Positions 21,861 to 34,112 of a DNA stretch of 64,000 nt are shown here, one piece after another. This stretch comes from Pyrus communis (lineage: Eukaryota > Streptophyta > Magnoliopsida > Rosales > Rosaceae), in NCBI RefSeq assembly GCF_963583255.1, contig NC_084813.1, forward strand, positions 3,287,001 through 3,351,000. The letters are read 5' to 3'. The position numbers and the translations under genes were made by a program. The notes below the pieces were generated by a model that did no database searches, was not told where the DNA came from, and was given only the letters and a program-made list of their open reading frames with translations. The number at the start of each line of letters is the position of its first letter. Position 1 is the stretch's first letter.

Positions 21861-24193
21861 ATTTTTTTATACCTAGAATGCACCCATAAGCAAGTATTAT
21901 TGTTTTATGACACCCATAAGCAATTTTGAATAATTGAATTGGTAGTGTAAATGAAAGCAAAAAAAAAGGTTGAGTTTTTATTGGTATTATTGCATCTTTT
22001 TTATTATTATTTCATTTATGTGGTAGGGGAGGGACTTTAATTAAAAACTTAAAATGTATAAGGTTTGAGTTTATAACAGTTAGGAACCAAGGACCGCAAC
22101 TAAACTATCCCTTTTATTTATGTCCACTCTATTTGGAACCTTCTCGTTTTTAGATTTTAGTTTTTATCTTTTACGTTTGAAATACGAGAAAACTATACAG
22201 GAGAAATGAGAGATAAAGAAGGGAGATAGGAGAGGAGAAGAAAATAATGAAGAGGGTGAAATTTCCTTTATCACTAAGACAGACAGTGAAAACCAAAGAC
22301 AAAAGCCGAAATGGTAAATATCAAATAGACCCTTAGATTTTGTCTTTTTGGTTCAAGTTTTAGCTTTCAATTTATTCGTACTTTAGAAAATACAAGAACC
22401 ATCATTTATGTGGATAAGTTTGCAATCATGTATCAATTTGAGTTTTGTGGAAAGATAAATTTACTAAAGCTTTTAGCTAGGAAAGTTAATGTATTACCAA
22501 TAAGAGGTGAATTGTTGTGGTAATTAAGGTATTCTTTTTCAACTCATTATATGTTGCGCTTTTTCTACCACATGAGTATAATTAGTGCCGAATATCACTC
22601 TAATAGAAATAAAATAAAAAATTGGTCAAGTACATATATTTCCAACTCCCTTTTAATAAAATAAAATCTGTTTTGTCTGTCCAAGTTCCGGTACCTGTAT
22701 ACGTCATCTCTTAAATGCACGTTCTAGGAATTTTTCAAAGTGTGTGAAACAAATTTCAAAAGAAAAGTCCATTTTTGCTCACACTGAGCGTTACTCTCTA
22801 TCTATAATTATGACGTGTCTAAAATACTAATCATAGAAGGTTTGCCCGCCAACTCTAAGGCCAAAGGCTGAGGCCGTCCAAAGGCAAAAAGAAAAGGAAA
22901 TCATCTTTTGTCTTTGGCCTTAGTCTTTGGCTTTCGATCCACAGTCAAACCTTCTAAAAAATCCTTTTAGGTCTCTTCTTTTTCATCTCTTCCACTTACT
23001 TTTGTATTTTGTGTCAAATTGTCATGGTGAAACGTTGCAGTCACAAGATAGTTATCATCATTTAGCCCATGAACAAAGCCAACAGATGTTTTGACTCCAA
23101 TTTGCCCCTTCAATATGAGTTTGGAGCCACACGGTTGCGCAGGTTAAGATTTAGCTAATACGACACTATGGGTCTAGTCAGTAAGGTACTATGATTCTCT
23201 TCAGAAAATTGACAAGATTTGGAGTGACACTATATTGTCCTTTTAATTTTGATTATGTTCAATAATTCCCAAATTCTCACTAGGAGTTTGTTGGTGTTGA
23301 TTTCTGTTGTTAAGAGATGTGTTTCTTTTTAATTTTTAATTCTGATCTATATTTGAAATAGTGAAAGAGGTGGACTTATTTTGATTTATTGGATCTACTT
23401 TACTTGGTATCATGGAGTCATGGTAGTGATTAAGTGATACAATTAGACCTATGGGCATCGTAATCCCTATCTCATACTCCCAATACAATTTAGAGTTTTT
23501 GTTCTCACGTGATCTCCATCAATGGTGGAGCTAGGGTTTTCAAATAACTGGGTCCTAACTTCGACTAAAAAATCCTTCAATGGACCATTTCATCAAGCAC
23601 CTAGTGGGCACTTGCTGATTCCTGCCGACAATTGCCAAAAGCTTATGCCAACGTATGTCAACAACTACTATGATCAGTGAAGGCTTGTCAAGGGCAGCTA
23701 TAAGAAATTGTCGAGTAATATTGTTAAAATTGTCAAGGCTTGTCAACTGAGGTATTTCATTGCGAACTTTACACAATCAAGTTGCACACAAGAAGAGACA
23801 AAAGAAAAATAAGAAATGATAAAAGAAAACAAAATTAGAAGACAGAGGAAGTTACGATTTAGTTTGTTATAGCTGTTTATAGGGGTCAAATACAAATGCA
23901 CAATCAAACATTCATAGTGATTTTGAAGTTGTTGGGATCATGGGTAACCAATGACTCCATTTAATCCCACCATTGATCTACGTGTAACACAAGATTTTAT
24001 GATATTGATCTTTGTAATCTTGCGATTCCCAATGAACTCAGTTTTCAACAAAAATGATTGAAGTCTACTTGTTGCTTTGCCCATTATTCAATGAATGAAA
24101 TATGAAATGTCATACTTTTTTATAAAATAAAAAAGACTAATCATAGTTAATTAGTATCCATTTACCTAATTCTCATAAAAAAATATATGAATT
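21861..24193. other. Intergenic, no gene seen
   Basis: AT-rich. A local inverted repeat AAGGCCAAAGGCTGAGGCC / GGCCTTAGTCTTTGGC lies at about 22858-22935. The ORF at 23555-23776 has no recognisable domain. Confidence 0.4.
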
Positions 24194-24463
24194 TGTTATG
24201 AACTTTCCTAGTCTAAGAGTGATTGTGTAAATCTTAGATTAGATTTGATTATAGTTATTCTTTTCTATATGGACTTGTATTCCTTGGGGATGAATGATTT
24301 CTTCTCCCATTTTATTGCTATAAATAAAGGCACTACGTACGGGGGGGGGGGATAACATATCCTTAACGCACAGTTCCCTTACAATTCTACATACCTATCT
24401 CTCCTCTATCTCTTCCCTTGCCGCTGGCCTTCTCTCCTTTGTCAGATAAAATAGGCTACAACA
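24194..24463 (+). repeat. 5' LTR of the Copia element
   Basis: Contains the TATA box GCTATAAATAAAGGCAC near 24320, followed by a G run of 11. Confidence 0.85.
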
Positions 24464-25979
24464 CGTTATCAGCACGTTCCTACCGCTGTGCTTCGGAATT
24501 TGAGGAGGAGATTTTATGCATCAAACCAGTTCATCCATATCATCACTCACGCAATCAGTTTCTTCCAAAACAACGGTTTTTATCTTGATATTTTTGCAGC
24601 CCTGACAGCATGAACATTCACCATAATGCATGACCCAACTTTACGTTTTTCGAATTTTAGATTCTACATAAATTGTGTATGCATTATTATATTCATAATT
24701 GTTGAATTATGTGAATTTGATATTTTCCATGAATTGCATCAAATATATGTAGATGCATTAAAATATTTGAATTCAATATGCATTGAATTAATTGAATTGA
24801 ATAAAGAAAAAAAGGCCATTTGGATTCTTCGAACCCACACTGGCAAGCCAGCCGAGACCATGGAGCCCCACTTGTTTCCAACACCAGAACTTGACGCCAC
24901 CACTGGCGTTACCACTAATTTCTCGACGAATGAATGGCCTGCAACCATGTCCAGCCACAACGGCTGCTTTTTCCAACAACCTGAAGTCGTCCCGTCAAAA
25001 TCGTGGCTGAGATTTTCGTAATCTTGTCGAAGTTTGGAAACCCTAACTCGAGCCTGAGGGTTTCTAGGTTCAACGACGTCGAGATTTCACTTTTCGTCAC
25101 CTGGGAAGAGGTTCTACGGTGAACCATAATCCCAGACCGCCGCTAGAAGTAACAGGTATCGTGTTCTTCCCTAGCAAAGCACACCTAACACACAAATGGG
25201 CTGTTTTATTGGTTCAACGACATAGCCTTTTGGGCTTTGGTTCGTCTCAACCTAACCTAAAACCCAGCATTGGTTTTAGGCTTGCATGCTGCAGCCTATC
25301 GCAATTCCCCTTTAGCCCGCTCATGACACCAAACCACATGGCTTCGGTGTCTTCCCGTGCACGATGCCGCATAAGATCCCAGCTTGCAACTGGAGAACCA
25401 ATACATTGCATGAGTCCCACCTAATCCACGCCCATCTTGGGCCTTTGATATATTGGGCCTTAAGCACCCTCGACCTAATCAACCAAACCTGCCCAGTTTT
25501 GGGCCTGAGATGCACAACACGCTTTTATTAAGCCCACTCGTGGGCTTATGCCTCATTTTGGGCCCCAAGTTCAATTGCCTAAATATTTTTTGGCCCAATG
25601 AGTTTTATATTTTTTCGCCCATACTTTTAATTGGCTTGAAGTCCAAATAATTAATTCAATTATAATTATAGACCTGCAGTTCTATTTGCATATTTCCTTG
25701 TTGCATATTTTTTTGTGTATATATTTGCGTTTGCTTGTGAGAACATATGAACATGAAATTCCTAATTATTTTGAAACCTAAAGTTTCTAAAAACATGCCT
25801 TGTTTGAAAACCTGAAGTTTTTCACTTAAAAACATCAACTATGAAAACTCGAAGCTTTTTCATGTAAATTTAACCAATTCATGTCTATTAGAACCTAAAT
25901 GTTCTACTCCTATATGAATGGATTGATTTTTCTCCATTACACTAATCACATCTTGTCCATCTACTTTGTGATAAGAACA

Positions 25980-26250
25980 TGTCGAATTTGAACAAACTTG
26001 ACTTCACCATTTTGGAGGTCTCTGGAAGGAACTACCTCAAGTGGGTCCAAGATGTAAAGCTCCACCTCACTGCATAGAATTTACGTCCCGTCATTGATGA
26101 TGAGACGGATAACCTTGTGCGAAGCTAAGAAAGCCACTACTATGATCTTTATCCGAAGATATATTCGTGACACTCTGCAAACTAAATACCTTGCTAAGGA
26201 GGATTCATCTGCCCCTACACAAAAGTGTGACAGACATCTTGGTTCAAATG
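25980..26250 (+). pseudogene. Copia gag start, broken
   Basis: From the ATG at about 25980 the frame reads MSNLNKLDFTILEVSGRNYL, then a KWVQDVKLHL block, as in UBN2-type Copia gag. A stop follows after about 32 codons, and further gag-like residues continue in other frames to about 26200 (FIRRYIRDTLQTKYLAKED). The zinc knuckle, protease and integrase do not follow; the sequence jumps to the linker before RT. Confidence 0.7.
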
Positions 26251-26302
26251 ATTCACACCCCGGAAAAGGAAACCCACGACACAGGCTTCTGAAGAGCCTA
26301 CC

Positions 26303-28159
26303 GTGAATCCGATTGTTGCTTACTCATTCTATCCAACTCATGAGGAAATTCTAGATTATGGAAACATCCTAGAAAAGATGAATCCTCCTCCCGAGAATCG
26401 TGAGATTTCGGTTTATTATGCTAGCTTAGATGATGTGTGGCGTAGAAATAAGAAGATCGTCGATGATGCATTTGCATATACAGTAGCTACTGAGATCATG
26501 TTGAGGGATGACATTGAACCTCGTTCCATTGATGAATGTCGATGTCGAACCGATTGGTCAAACTGGAAACAAGAAATCCAAGTCGAACTCGATTTGCTTA
26601 CAAAACGTAAGGTGTTTGGACCCGTAGCTTCTACTTCTCCACATGTGAAGCCCATTGGCTACAAGTGGGTTTTCATTCGGAATCGTAATGAGAAGAACGA
26701 AATTGTGCCTTACAAAGCTCGTCTTGTTGCGCAAGGTTTCTCACAAAATCCTGGGATTGACTATGGCAAAACTTATTCACCCGTTATAGATGTGATTACT
26801 TTTTGCTACCTTATCAGGTTGGTAGTTTCTGAAAAACTGAGTATGCAGCTGATAGACGTAGTAACTGTGTATCTCTATGGCGATCTTGATATGGAAATTT
26901 ATATGAAAGTTCCCAAAGGACTTACATTGACTGGATCAAATATTTCCAAACCCCAGAACACGCTATCAATTCGACTGAGGTGTTCACTCTAGGGTTTGAA
27001 GCACTCCAGAAGAATATGGTATAACCACATGAGTAAGTATTTGACTAGTTAGAGATATGTGAACAATGAACTATGCCTTTGTGTGTTCATTAAGAAGTCA
27101 CATTCCGGTTTTGCAATAGTTGCAGTATACGTCGATGACATGAACCTCATCGAAACTCTTGAAGAGCTCGCGAGAACTGCTGCACACCTAAAGTCAGAAT
27201 TTAAGATGAAAGATCTAGGTAAAACTCGATACTGTCTCGGTCTCGAGATAGAGCACCGTTAAAATGGAATCTTAGTACATCAAACAAATTACACCCGGAA
27301 GGTGTTGCGCCACTTTAATGAGGATAAAGTGAAGCCTTCGAGTACTACTATGGTCATTCAATCACTAAATGCAAAATGAGATCCTTTTCGTCCGAAGGAG
27401 GATGATGAAAAGATTTTGGAGCTTAAAGTTCCTTATCTAAGTGCAATAGGCGCTTTATTGTACTTAGCTCAATGCACTAAACCCCACATCTCCTTCACTG
27501 TTAATCCTTTGGCAAGATAGAGTAATGCACCAACACGCAGACACTGGACTGGTGTTAAAGACATCTTCCGTTACCTTAATGGTACTACTGATTTGGGCTT
27601 CTTCTATCCTTACGGATCCTCGAGTGATACCGCACCCCCTGCTTCTCAAGTCGATTCTTGTTTTGTTGGTTATGCCGACGCAGGATACTTATATGATCCA
27701 CACAAGGCGCGTTCTCAAACGGGTTATATCTTTACTATTGGAGGCACCACAATCTCTTGGAGGTCAACTAAATAAACCTTAGTTGCCACCTCGTCTAACC
27801 ATGCTGAAATTCTCGCCTTACATGAAGCAACTCGGGAATGCTTTTGGTTGAGAGCAGTTGTGGGCCATATTCGAAGCTCATGTGATCTTTACCCCGCCAT
27901 TGATGTCCCGACGATGATCGATGAAGACAACACAACATGTATCGAACAACTCAAGAAAGGTTACATCAAAGGAGACAACACCAAGCACATTGCGCCGAAG
28001 TTCTTTTTCTCACATCAACAACAAGAGTATCAGAAGATTGAAGTCACGCAAATTTGTTCACTAGACAATCTGGCCGACCTCTTCACCAAATCACTGCCGA
28101 AGACGACGTTTCGAAAGCTTGTTCAAGGAATTGGTATGCGTAAACTTTTTGAGTTATAA
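26303..28159 (+). pseudogene. Copia reverse transcriptase and RNase H, broken
   Basis: The frame at 26303-26992 holds the RT start (WKQEIQVELDLLTKRKVFGP, KPIGYKWVFIRNRN, YKARLVAQGFSQNPGIDY). The catalytic VYVDDMNLI lies near 27130, and MKDLGKTRYCLGLEIEHR follows before a stop. RNase H blocks YADAGYLYDPHKARSQTGYI (near 27675), AEILALHEATREC and NTKHIAPKFFF (near 27990) complete it to 28159. Several stops and frame changes are present. Confidence 0.85.
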
Positions 28160-28579
28160 CATTGTTAGTTCTCTTTGGAATTGTGTCAAATTCAGAGGGA
28201 GTATCGTGAGGAATACTTGCTTGATCTTAATGTACTCTTTTTCCTTATGATTTGGAGCATTTTTTCCATTGGATTTTTGCTACCTAAGTAGGTTTTAACT
28301 AGGCACCCACCTTGGGCTGGTCATATCTCTGATGACGCCCCGTAGACATTTCTTTTGACTTTGCATTTTTCACGCATTTTTCCTTAGACTTTGGATTTTG
28401 TCCCTATTCGGGTTTTTGCCATACCCTTAGGGGTTTTTTAATGAGACTTACTACTTTATGCAAGTTCTTACCTTATTGAGAATAAGCGTTGTTCCTTTGA
28501 ATCAGTGTAGACAAGTTGACTTCCTTAACTTCTGCATGATGTTGAATCTACCTTGAGTATTTACACACTCAAGGGGGAG

Positions 28580-28889
28580 TGCTATGAACTTTCCTAGCTA
28601 GTTTAAGTATGATTGTGTAAATCCTAGATTGAATTTGATTCTAATTATTCTTTTTTATATGGACTTGTATTTCTTGGGGATGATGGATTTCGTATCCTTT
28701 TTTTACTACTATAAATAAAGGCGCTACGTAGGGGGATGAAGGATTTCGTATACTTTTTTTACTACTATAAATAAAGGCACTATGTAGGGGATGAAGGATT
28801 TCTTCTCCTTTTTTACAAACACATCTCTCCTCTCTCTCTTCCCTTGCCGCCAGCTCTCTATCTTTTGTCAGATAAAATAGACTACAACA
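28580..28889 (+). repeat. 3' LTR with duplicated TATA segment
   Basis: Longer than the 5' LTR because a unit of about 55 bp (GGATGA.GGATTTCGTAT, a T run, ACTACTATAAATAAAGGC, GTAGGGG) occurs twice in tandem, with a third partial start. It therefore carries two TATA boxes (near 28712 and 28768). Confidence 0.85.
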
Positions 28890-29493
28890 AAATTTAATTA
28901 GTAAAATAATAAACTTTACCATTAATTATACTTTAATATCCTTTCACTAAGTAATGGATTACAGCGATTAACACCCCATTCTGCTGCTCTTTGGCAAACA
29001 AAAAAAATGAACTACACCCACCCTAGCAACTGCAGCGCACCTCTGCACCATAGAAAAAATAAATAAAAAAATAAAAAGTTGATGGCAGATTCGAAGGAGC
29101 ATCTCCCACACCATAGTAACTTTTGTTTTTTTTAATATACAACAATATTTAACTTTAAGGAAGGGGAAGATTTGACTATGCCACCCAATACAATGGGCTA
29201 TCTACTAATTAGGTATTAGACTAAACAAAAATATAATACGCTTTCGCAACTAATGTAAGTCGAACTTAAGATCTTTAGTAAATATAAATATATTAGTAGT
29301 TGACAGTAAACCTTTTAATCTCTCCTCATGGACAATTTTTTTTTGTACAATTAGGGATACCATATTAAATCAGATTCTGCAGGAGGTTTAATCAAATTGT
29401 GCAATTCAATTCTTTAGTTGCTAAAGTGCACTTCCTGTTTTTGTTGTTCTGTGGACCTATTGCGCAGGAGGTCTGATTAATGAGGGAGATTAA

Positions 29494-29497
<4 letters not shown>

Positions 29498-29525
<28 letters not shown>

Positions 29526-31283
29526 GTTGGTCAAAGGTAAACTTTATTAGATTCTAATTGAAACGTTTACATCTTGAGCAAGAATATTAAATAAAAACTC
29601 TGGACTAATCGCATCCCAATGGAAAATACCTCCATGCGAGGTTACATATTGTTGGAACTTGAGTTTTATGTGGGACTCCAAGTCCCACATCGCCCAAACC
29701 ACTTTATAACTTCTTATTTATAAGTGAGTTCACTCACTTATAGTTTGAAATGAATTGAGTCAAAGCCATGGATCTTGGGCCTTAGACTTGGAGGGTTTGG
29801 GTGCATATATTAAATGTCAAAGATGGGCCTTGGGCCTTGGGGTTTGGATGGACAAAAAACCCAAGTATCATTTTTACGTTTTTTATTTTTTCATTCAGTT
29901 TTTTTTCTTTCTGAAATGATAAAACCGATCACATGAACTGTTGTAACCGTTCTTAAAGATAAATATGAACGGTTTCAACTGCTCATTTATGCCATTATAT
30001 ATGGCTGTCGGATCAGAAACAAGAAGAACAATCTTCCATCAAATCCTTCACAGTTCACAGAGAAACACCACAACCAATTCGCCAAGAATCCGAGTTCGAG
30101 TGCAAGAACTTGGATTAGATAGTTGTATCCTGCAAGATAGACGTCCATTGAACTGCTGCACTGGTGTAGAGACGAATTTATGTCTTAGGAGATTACTTCT
30201 GCAAGCCTCTATCTTCAAGAAACAAGTCAGTGATTTGTGATTTTATATATAATCTCATTAAGTGTTTATGTTTTAATATATTGTATTTGTCGTTGAGTTT
30301 TTTCCATTTGAAATAAAACTGTGCAAATTGTTATATAATATACACTTGACATTTGATTAGCTATAACACATATGAGGCGACAACATGATCAATGGCATTT
30401 CCACTCCGCTTAACAAACCCAAACCTCACCCTTCCTAATTGAGATACCAAAAGACCAATATCATGAATAAAGCATTCCAAAGTAGCATCAATCACATATT
30501 CTCCCATAAGCATTCAAATAAGCACCTGAGAATCCGATTCAAGCTCCACTTCCGCACAACCCAACTCGATACAAACCTTCAAAGCTGCTCGGATCGCAGC
30601 AGCTTCAGCCATTGCTACCGAGTTGAAAACCCCACCTCCTTCCCCACCAGCCGCTTGCAACAAACCAGCAAAATCCCTTAAAACCCACCCATAACCGCCT
30701 TTGCAAGTCTTCCCACACCAAGCCCCGTCACAATTAATCGTCATCACACCAAAAGGTGGCCTCTTCCATCGAAGCCGTTGACCCGCGAAGCTTGCTTCAA
30801 TCCCCTCCTCACGCAGCCACCATCTCTCCTCTTCCTGCATTGCCCAACACGAAACTCCAGGAGGTGTCGCTGCACTAAATTCACCATCTCCACGGGATTA
30901 ACCAGCACTCCTTTAAAGACCATTTCATTCCGGCTCTTCCATATTCTCCACGTAACAAACACACACTCCTGCATCAACTCCTCATCTTTCATTGTCGCGT
31001 AAACAACCACATAGTCCCTGCCAATACTCACGGAAATCCCTACCGGCCATAGATGCCATGTCCCGCTACAAAGAGCAACAGTACCATAGCACATGACTAA
31101 ACGCACATTGGAAAAACAAGTGATGCTCCGTCTCCTCTGCTGCTCCACACATAACACAATTACTGTCCACTTGCATTCGGAGTTTAAGGAGGTTGATCCG
31201 CACAGCCAAGGAATGGTTACAACACCGCCATATAAAAAACAGCCAAGGGAGATTATAAAGTTTACGTAGGAGGAGAATGAAGT
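29498..31283 (-). mobile_element. 5'-truncated LINE with poly(A) tail, split by a solo LTR
   Basis: On the minus strand, from about 31250 come zinc-finger-like RT tail residues in broken frames (CVMCGAAEETEHHLFFQC read across frames). Then follow TWRIWKSRNEMVFKGVLVNP and the RNase H-like domain (MTINCDGAWCGKTCKGGYGW, AEAAAIRAALKVCIELGC, VELESDSQVLI, one stop, MLMGEYVIDATLECF). The frame meets the inserted LTR at ASYV and resumes after it as TSHGGIFHWDAISPEF to a stop. An AATAAAG signal near 29548 and a 28-base poly(A) (T run at 29498-29525) end it. ATTAAAGA on both flanks (29489-29496 and 31284-31291) is a likely target duplication. Confidence 0.85.
29650..30368 (+). repeat. Solo LTR inserted in the LINE
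   Basis: A 719-bp sequence starting TGTTGGAACTTGAG and ending GCTATAACA, flanked by the direct repeat CATAT (29645-29649 and 30369-30373). It has the usual TG..CA ends and a TATA-like region near 29703. Removing it with one CATAT copy rejoins the RNase H reading frame of the LINE. No internal region remains, so it is a solo LTR left by recombination. The strand is inferred. Confidence 0.88.
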
Positions 31284-31434
31284 ATTAAAGATTACAATCA
31301 ATTACTCAATGAGGGCATATCAAATAAAGAGTAAATGGTAAGTTACTTATTTTATTAATTTAACTATTTTTTTTTTCAAAAAAGATTATTTAAATGCATA
31401 AACTAACTATGGTTAAACTTTTAGACACATGGCA

Positions 31435-31549
31435 GATGACACTTTACTGCAATGATGGATAGCAATCGTGCCTATGCACCATGGTGTGAGTTTGATTCTC
31501 AATGATTCCCTCCCCATAACACTATCGTTTGTCCAAAAAAAAAAAAAAC
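31435..31549 (+). mobile_element. Short tRNA-derived SINE with 15-bp target duplication
   Basis: About 115 bp with a tRNA-like box B (GTGAGTTTGATTCTC), a preceding ATGGATAGCAATCGTGCCTA and a 14-base A tail. It is flanked by TTTAGACACATGGCA at 31420-31434 and 31550-31564. This is the form of a retroposed SINE. The family was not identified and it may be 5'-truncated. Confidence 0.75.
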
Positions 31550-31564
31550 TTTAGACACATGGCA

Positions 31565-34112
31565 CGGTTCTAAAAGAGGGTAGCGCCATACCAAGATAAA
31601 TTTTTCCATGTGTATCTGGACCGCAAGATGATGCATCTTCAGGATTTAGAGGAGTGAGCAAACACATATGGACTAAACTAGAGACATTAAACTTTATAAC
31701 AAAAACCACTTATTATTACGATCTAGTTGTATTTCTCTACCCTTGTAAATAAGAAGTATTGGGTTCGAATATCATGAAAGGGGCATTGATGCTTGCCTAA
31801 GGTCCGCTTTTTTAGGTCATGTGAGGGACAAACTTATTGCAACCGCCAAATTAATCCAACGGTTGAAACTCTTAATAACTCATTTTAATGCGTTACATCC
31901 GATTGAAAACAAACAAACAATTCGCCCACATAAAACAAACAAAGTAATCCGATGACTCCCATCTTATTTCATTGGTCAGACGAGACAGAAGATTTGGTGG
32001 AGGTGAGGGTGGCGGGGTGTTGATGAGCAGCCATAACCATATCTTAAAGCTTCATGACGGAAATAGCTAGATAAAGTAAATGGGTGTTGAATGTTGAGCA
32101 CAAATCGTGGACTACTGAGAAATGAAACCACGGCTTTATTTATTTGATCAATATCCGTCCAAAATCAGATTGGATTCATTGGAGCCATCTTGGAGTGATT
32201 GAACTATTCAAATCAGAGTTTCAGAATATGGGTTTTTAAACCCTAGTTTTAGGGCTTCATGGCTTAATCATCTCGATCCCTCGAAGGAAGAAACCACTAA
32301 AATTATAATTTTGTTTTCTTCTGCCGAAGATGATCTATATATCTAAAATATGTTAGCAGGGTGGATTTTACATTAAAAAGATGAGGAGTTTGGCTAGAGT
32401 TTTGCCGTGAAATAGAACTCATCGGGTTATTGTTCTTAATCGGGTGAAGTGAATTTATTCAAATAAATTATTAGAAGCTTCAACCGCTAGATTAATTTGA
32501 CAGTAATAATATTTGTCCCTCACAGGACTTCAAAAGGTGGACCTTGAATGAAAAGTATCGTGGATAACAAGTTTGATACCAACTTATTTCTTAACTCTTA
32601 ATATAAAAATATCGTTATACTCGAGCAAAACAAAATTTAGAAAATAAAATATAGTCGTACTGTCCAAAAAGTAGCTTACAATTTCGTCAAAAGTGAAACA
32701 ACGAAAACTGCCAATGTAGACTTCTCACTCAGCACGGTTTACTAATAAAACTAGATTGATTAACTACAATAAACATATTTTGAGAACTAATGAATGTTTA
32801 TTACGTTATCATTATAATTACTAGCATTTGCCTACATATTTTTTATGAATGAATATATTTTTTTAGAAAATAAGAAGGAGAAAGGGAGAGAGAACGTGGG
32901 GGAGTGGAAGGTTTTTTTTTTATTTTTTTATTTTAATATTGGAGGTATTTTAGTATCACATGTAGGTGAAGCTTCAATAAAAAACAGTAAAATTTAGACC
33001 TGTGAAATTACATTATTGCCCATCATTTTTTTTGTGTGATAGAAGACTAATTTATCTTTCACCCTATTTTGGCTGACAAGGAGGGTTTCATTAATTAGTA
33101 GAGATTATTATGTCATCAATATATGATTAATCATTACTGAAAAATAATCACTTCTACAAACCAAATGTCAAAATATGTTGATTGAAGCTTTTTTAAGTAT
33201 TTTCCATAAAATTATTATAAATTGCCTCAAAAAAAATAAAATTATTATAATAAAACACGCATCCAATAAACACGTAAGAAAATCTCCACGGACTCAAAGA
33301 CAAAAGTCTAATGGTGCTGGCTAAATAATCATTGTACGTAAAATTCGATTTTTTTTTTTAACAATACGTAAAATTAGAATTGAACCACGAAAGAATTAAG
33401 GAAGACAAATGAAATTTGAATAAGAGCTAATTGATTTGATGGGATCAAGATCTATTTATGGCTTGTAATATTTATATTTTATTTACCTTGACCAAAAAAA
33501 TCAGAAATTATGATTGAGTTTATAATTAATGATTAGATTCTTGAGTAAACGGCAAGCGATTTCCTGTGCTATATTATTATTAGGTCAAGCCAACTCAAAA
33601 GGAGGGTTTTAAGAAGCCAGCCATTTTCTAAACGGAACATTTTCTTGGAGAAGGTACGTTGTTGATTACTTTTCTAATTATCTATGCTCTTCTCTTTACG
33701 TAATTGTACGCATTCATAGCAGTTTCCCTAGCTGTTTCACTGCCTATGGCTTTATGGTTGCGCATTTAACTTAAATCCCCTCAAAAGCTTTTGATATTCA
33801 TGGCAGTACTGGTAAAATCATTTGAAGTGTCTCCTAGATGCTGTATTTACCTTTAAGTTTATTTATTTATTATTTTTTCGGTTTCGTTTTGCACATGTCA
33901 TATATATATATGTTCATACACGTGAAATCATTTGTTCTTCTCTTTTAGGGTTTAGTTTTGAAGGTGGAGAATCTAGTTATTCTTATTGCACAGCACAAAA
34001 GTAAACAACCAAAACAAAAATTACTGTTTATGATCATATACAACTCTTTGAACTGATCCCATATTCTCCCAAAGATTAAACACAGTTATTTCTTTTTTTA
34101 TTCTTACAGCAG
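31565..34112. other. Intergenic, upstream of the MADS gene
   Basis: AT-rich, with T runs and no coding frame. The promoter of the MADS gene should lie in the last kilobase. TTCTTACAGCAG just before the ATG at 34113 looks like a 3' splice site, so a non-coding first exon in about 33.6-34.0 kb is possible. Confidence 0.4.

Larger units (their letters stand above)
24194..28889 (+). mobile_element. Copia LTR retrotransposon, internally deleted, both LTRs present
   Basis: The left LTR (24194-24463) and right LTR (28580-28889) both begin TG.TATGAACTTTCC and end CTACAACA. The internal side of the left LTR has the primer-binding region CGTTATCAGCACG, and the right LTR is preceded by the polypurine tract AAGGGGGAG. 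The 5-bp flanks GAATT and AAATT differ at one base and fit a target duplication. Gag is reduced to its start, protease and integrase are gone, and RT and RNase H are broken, so the element cannot move by itself. The leader between primer site and gag is about 1.5 kb. Confidence 0.88.
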
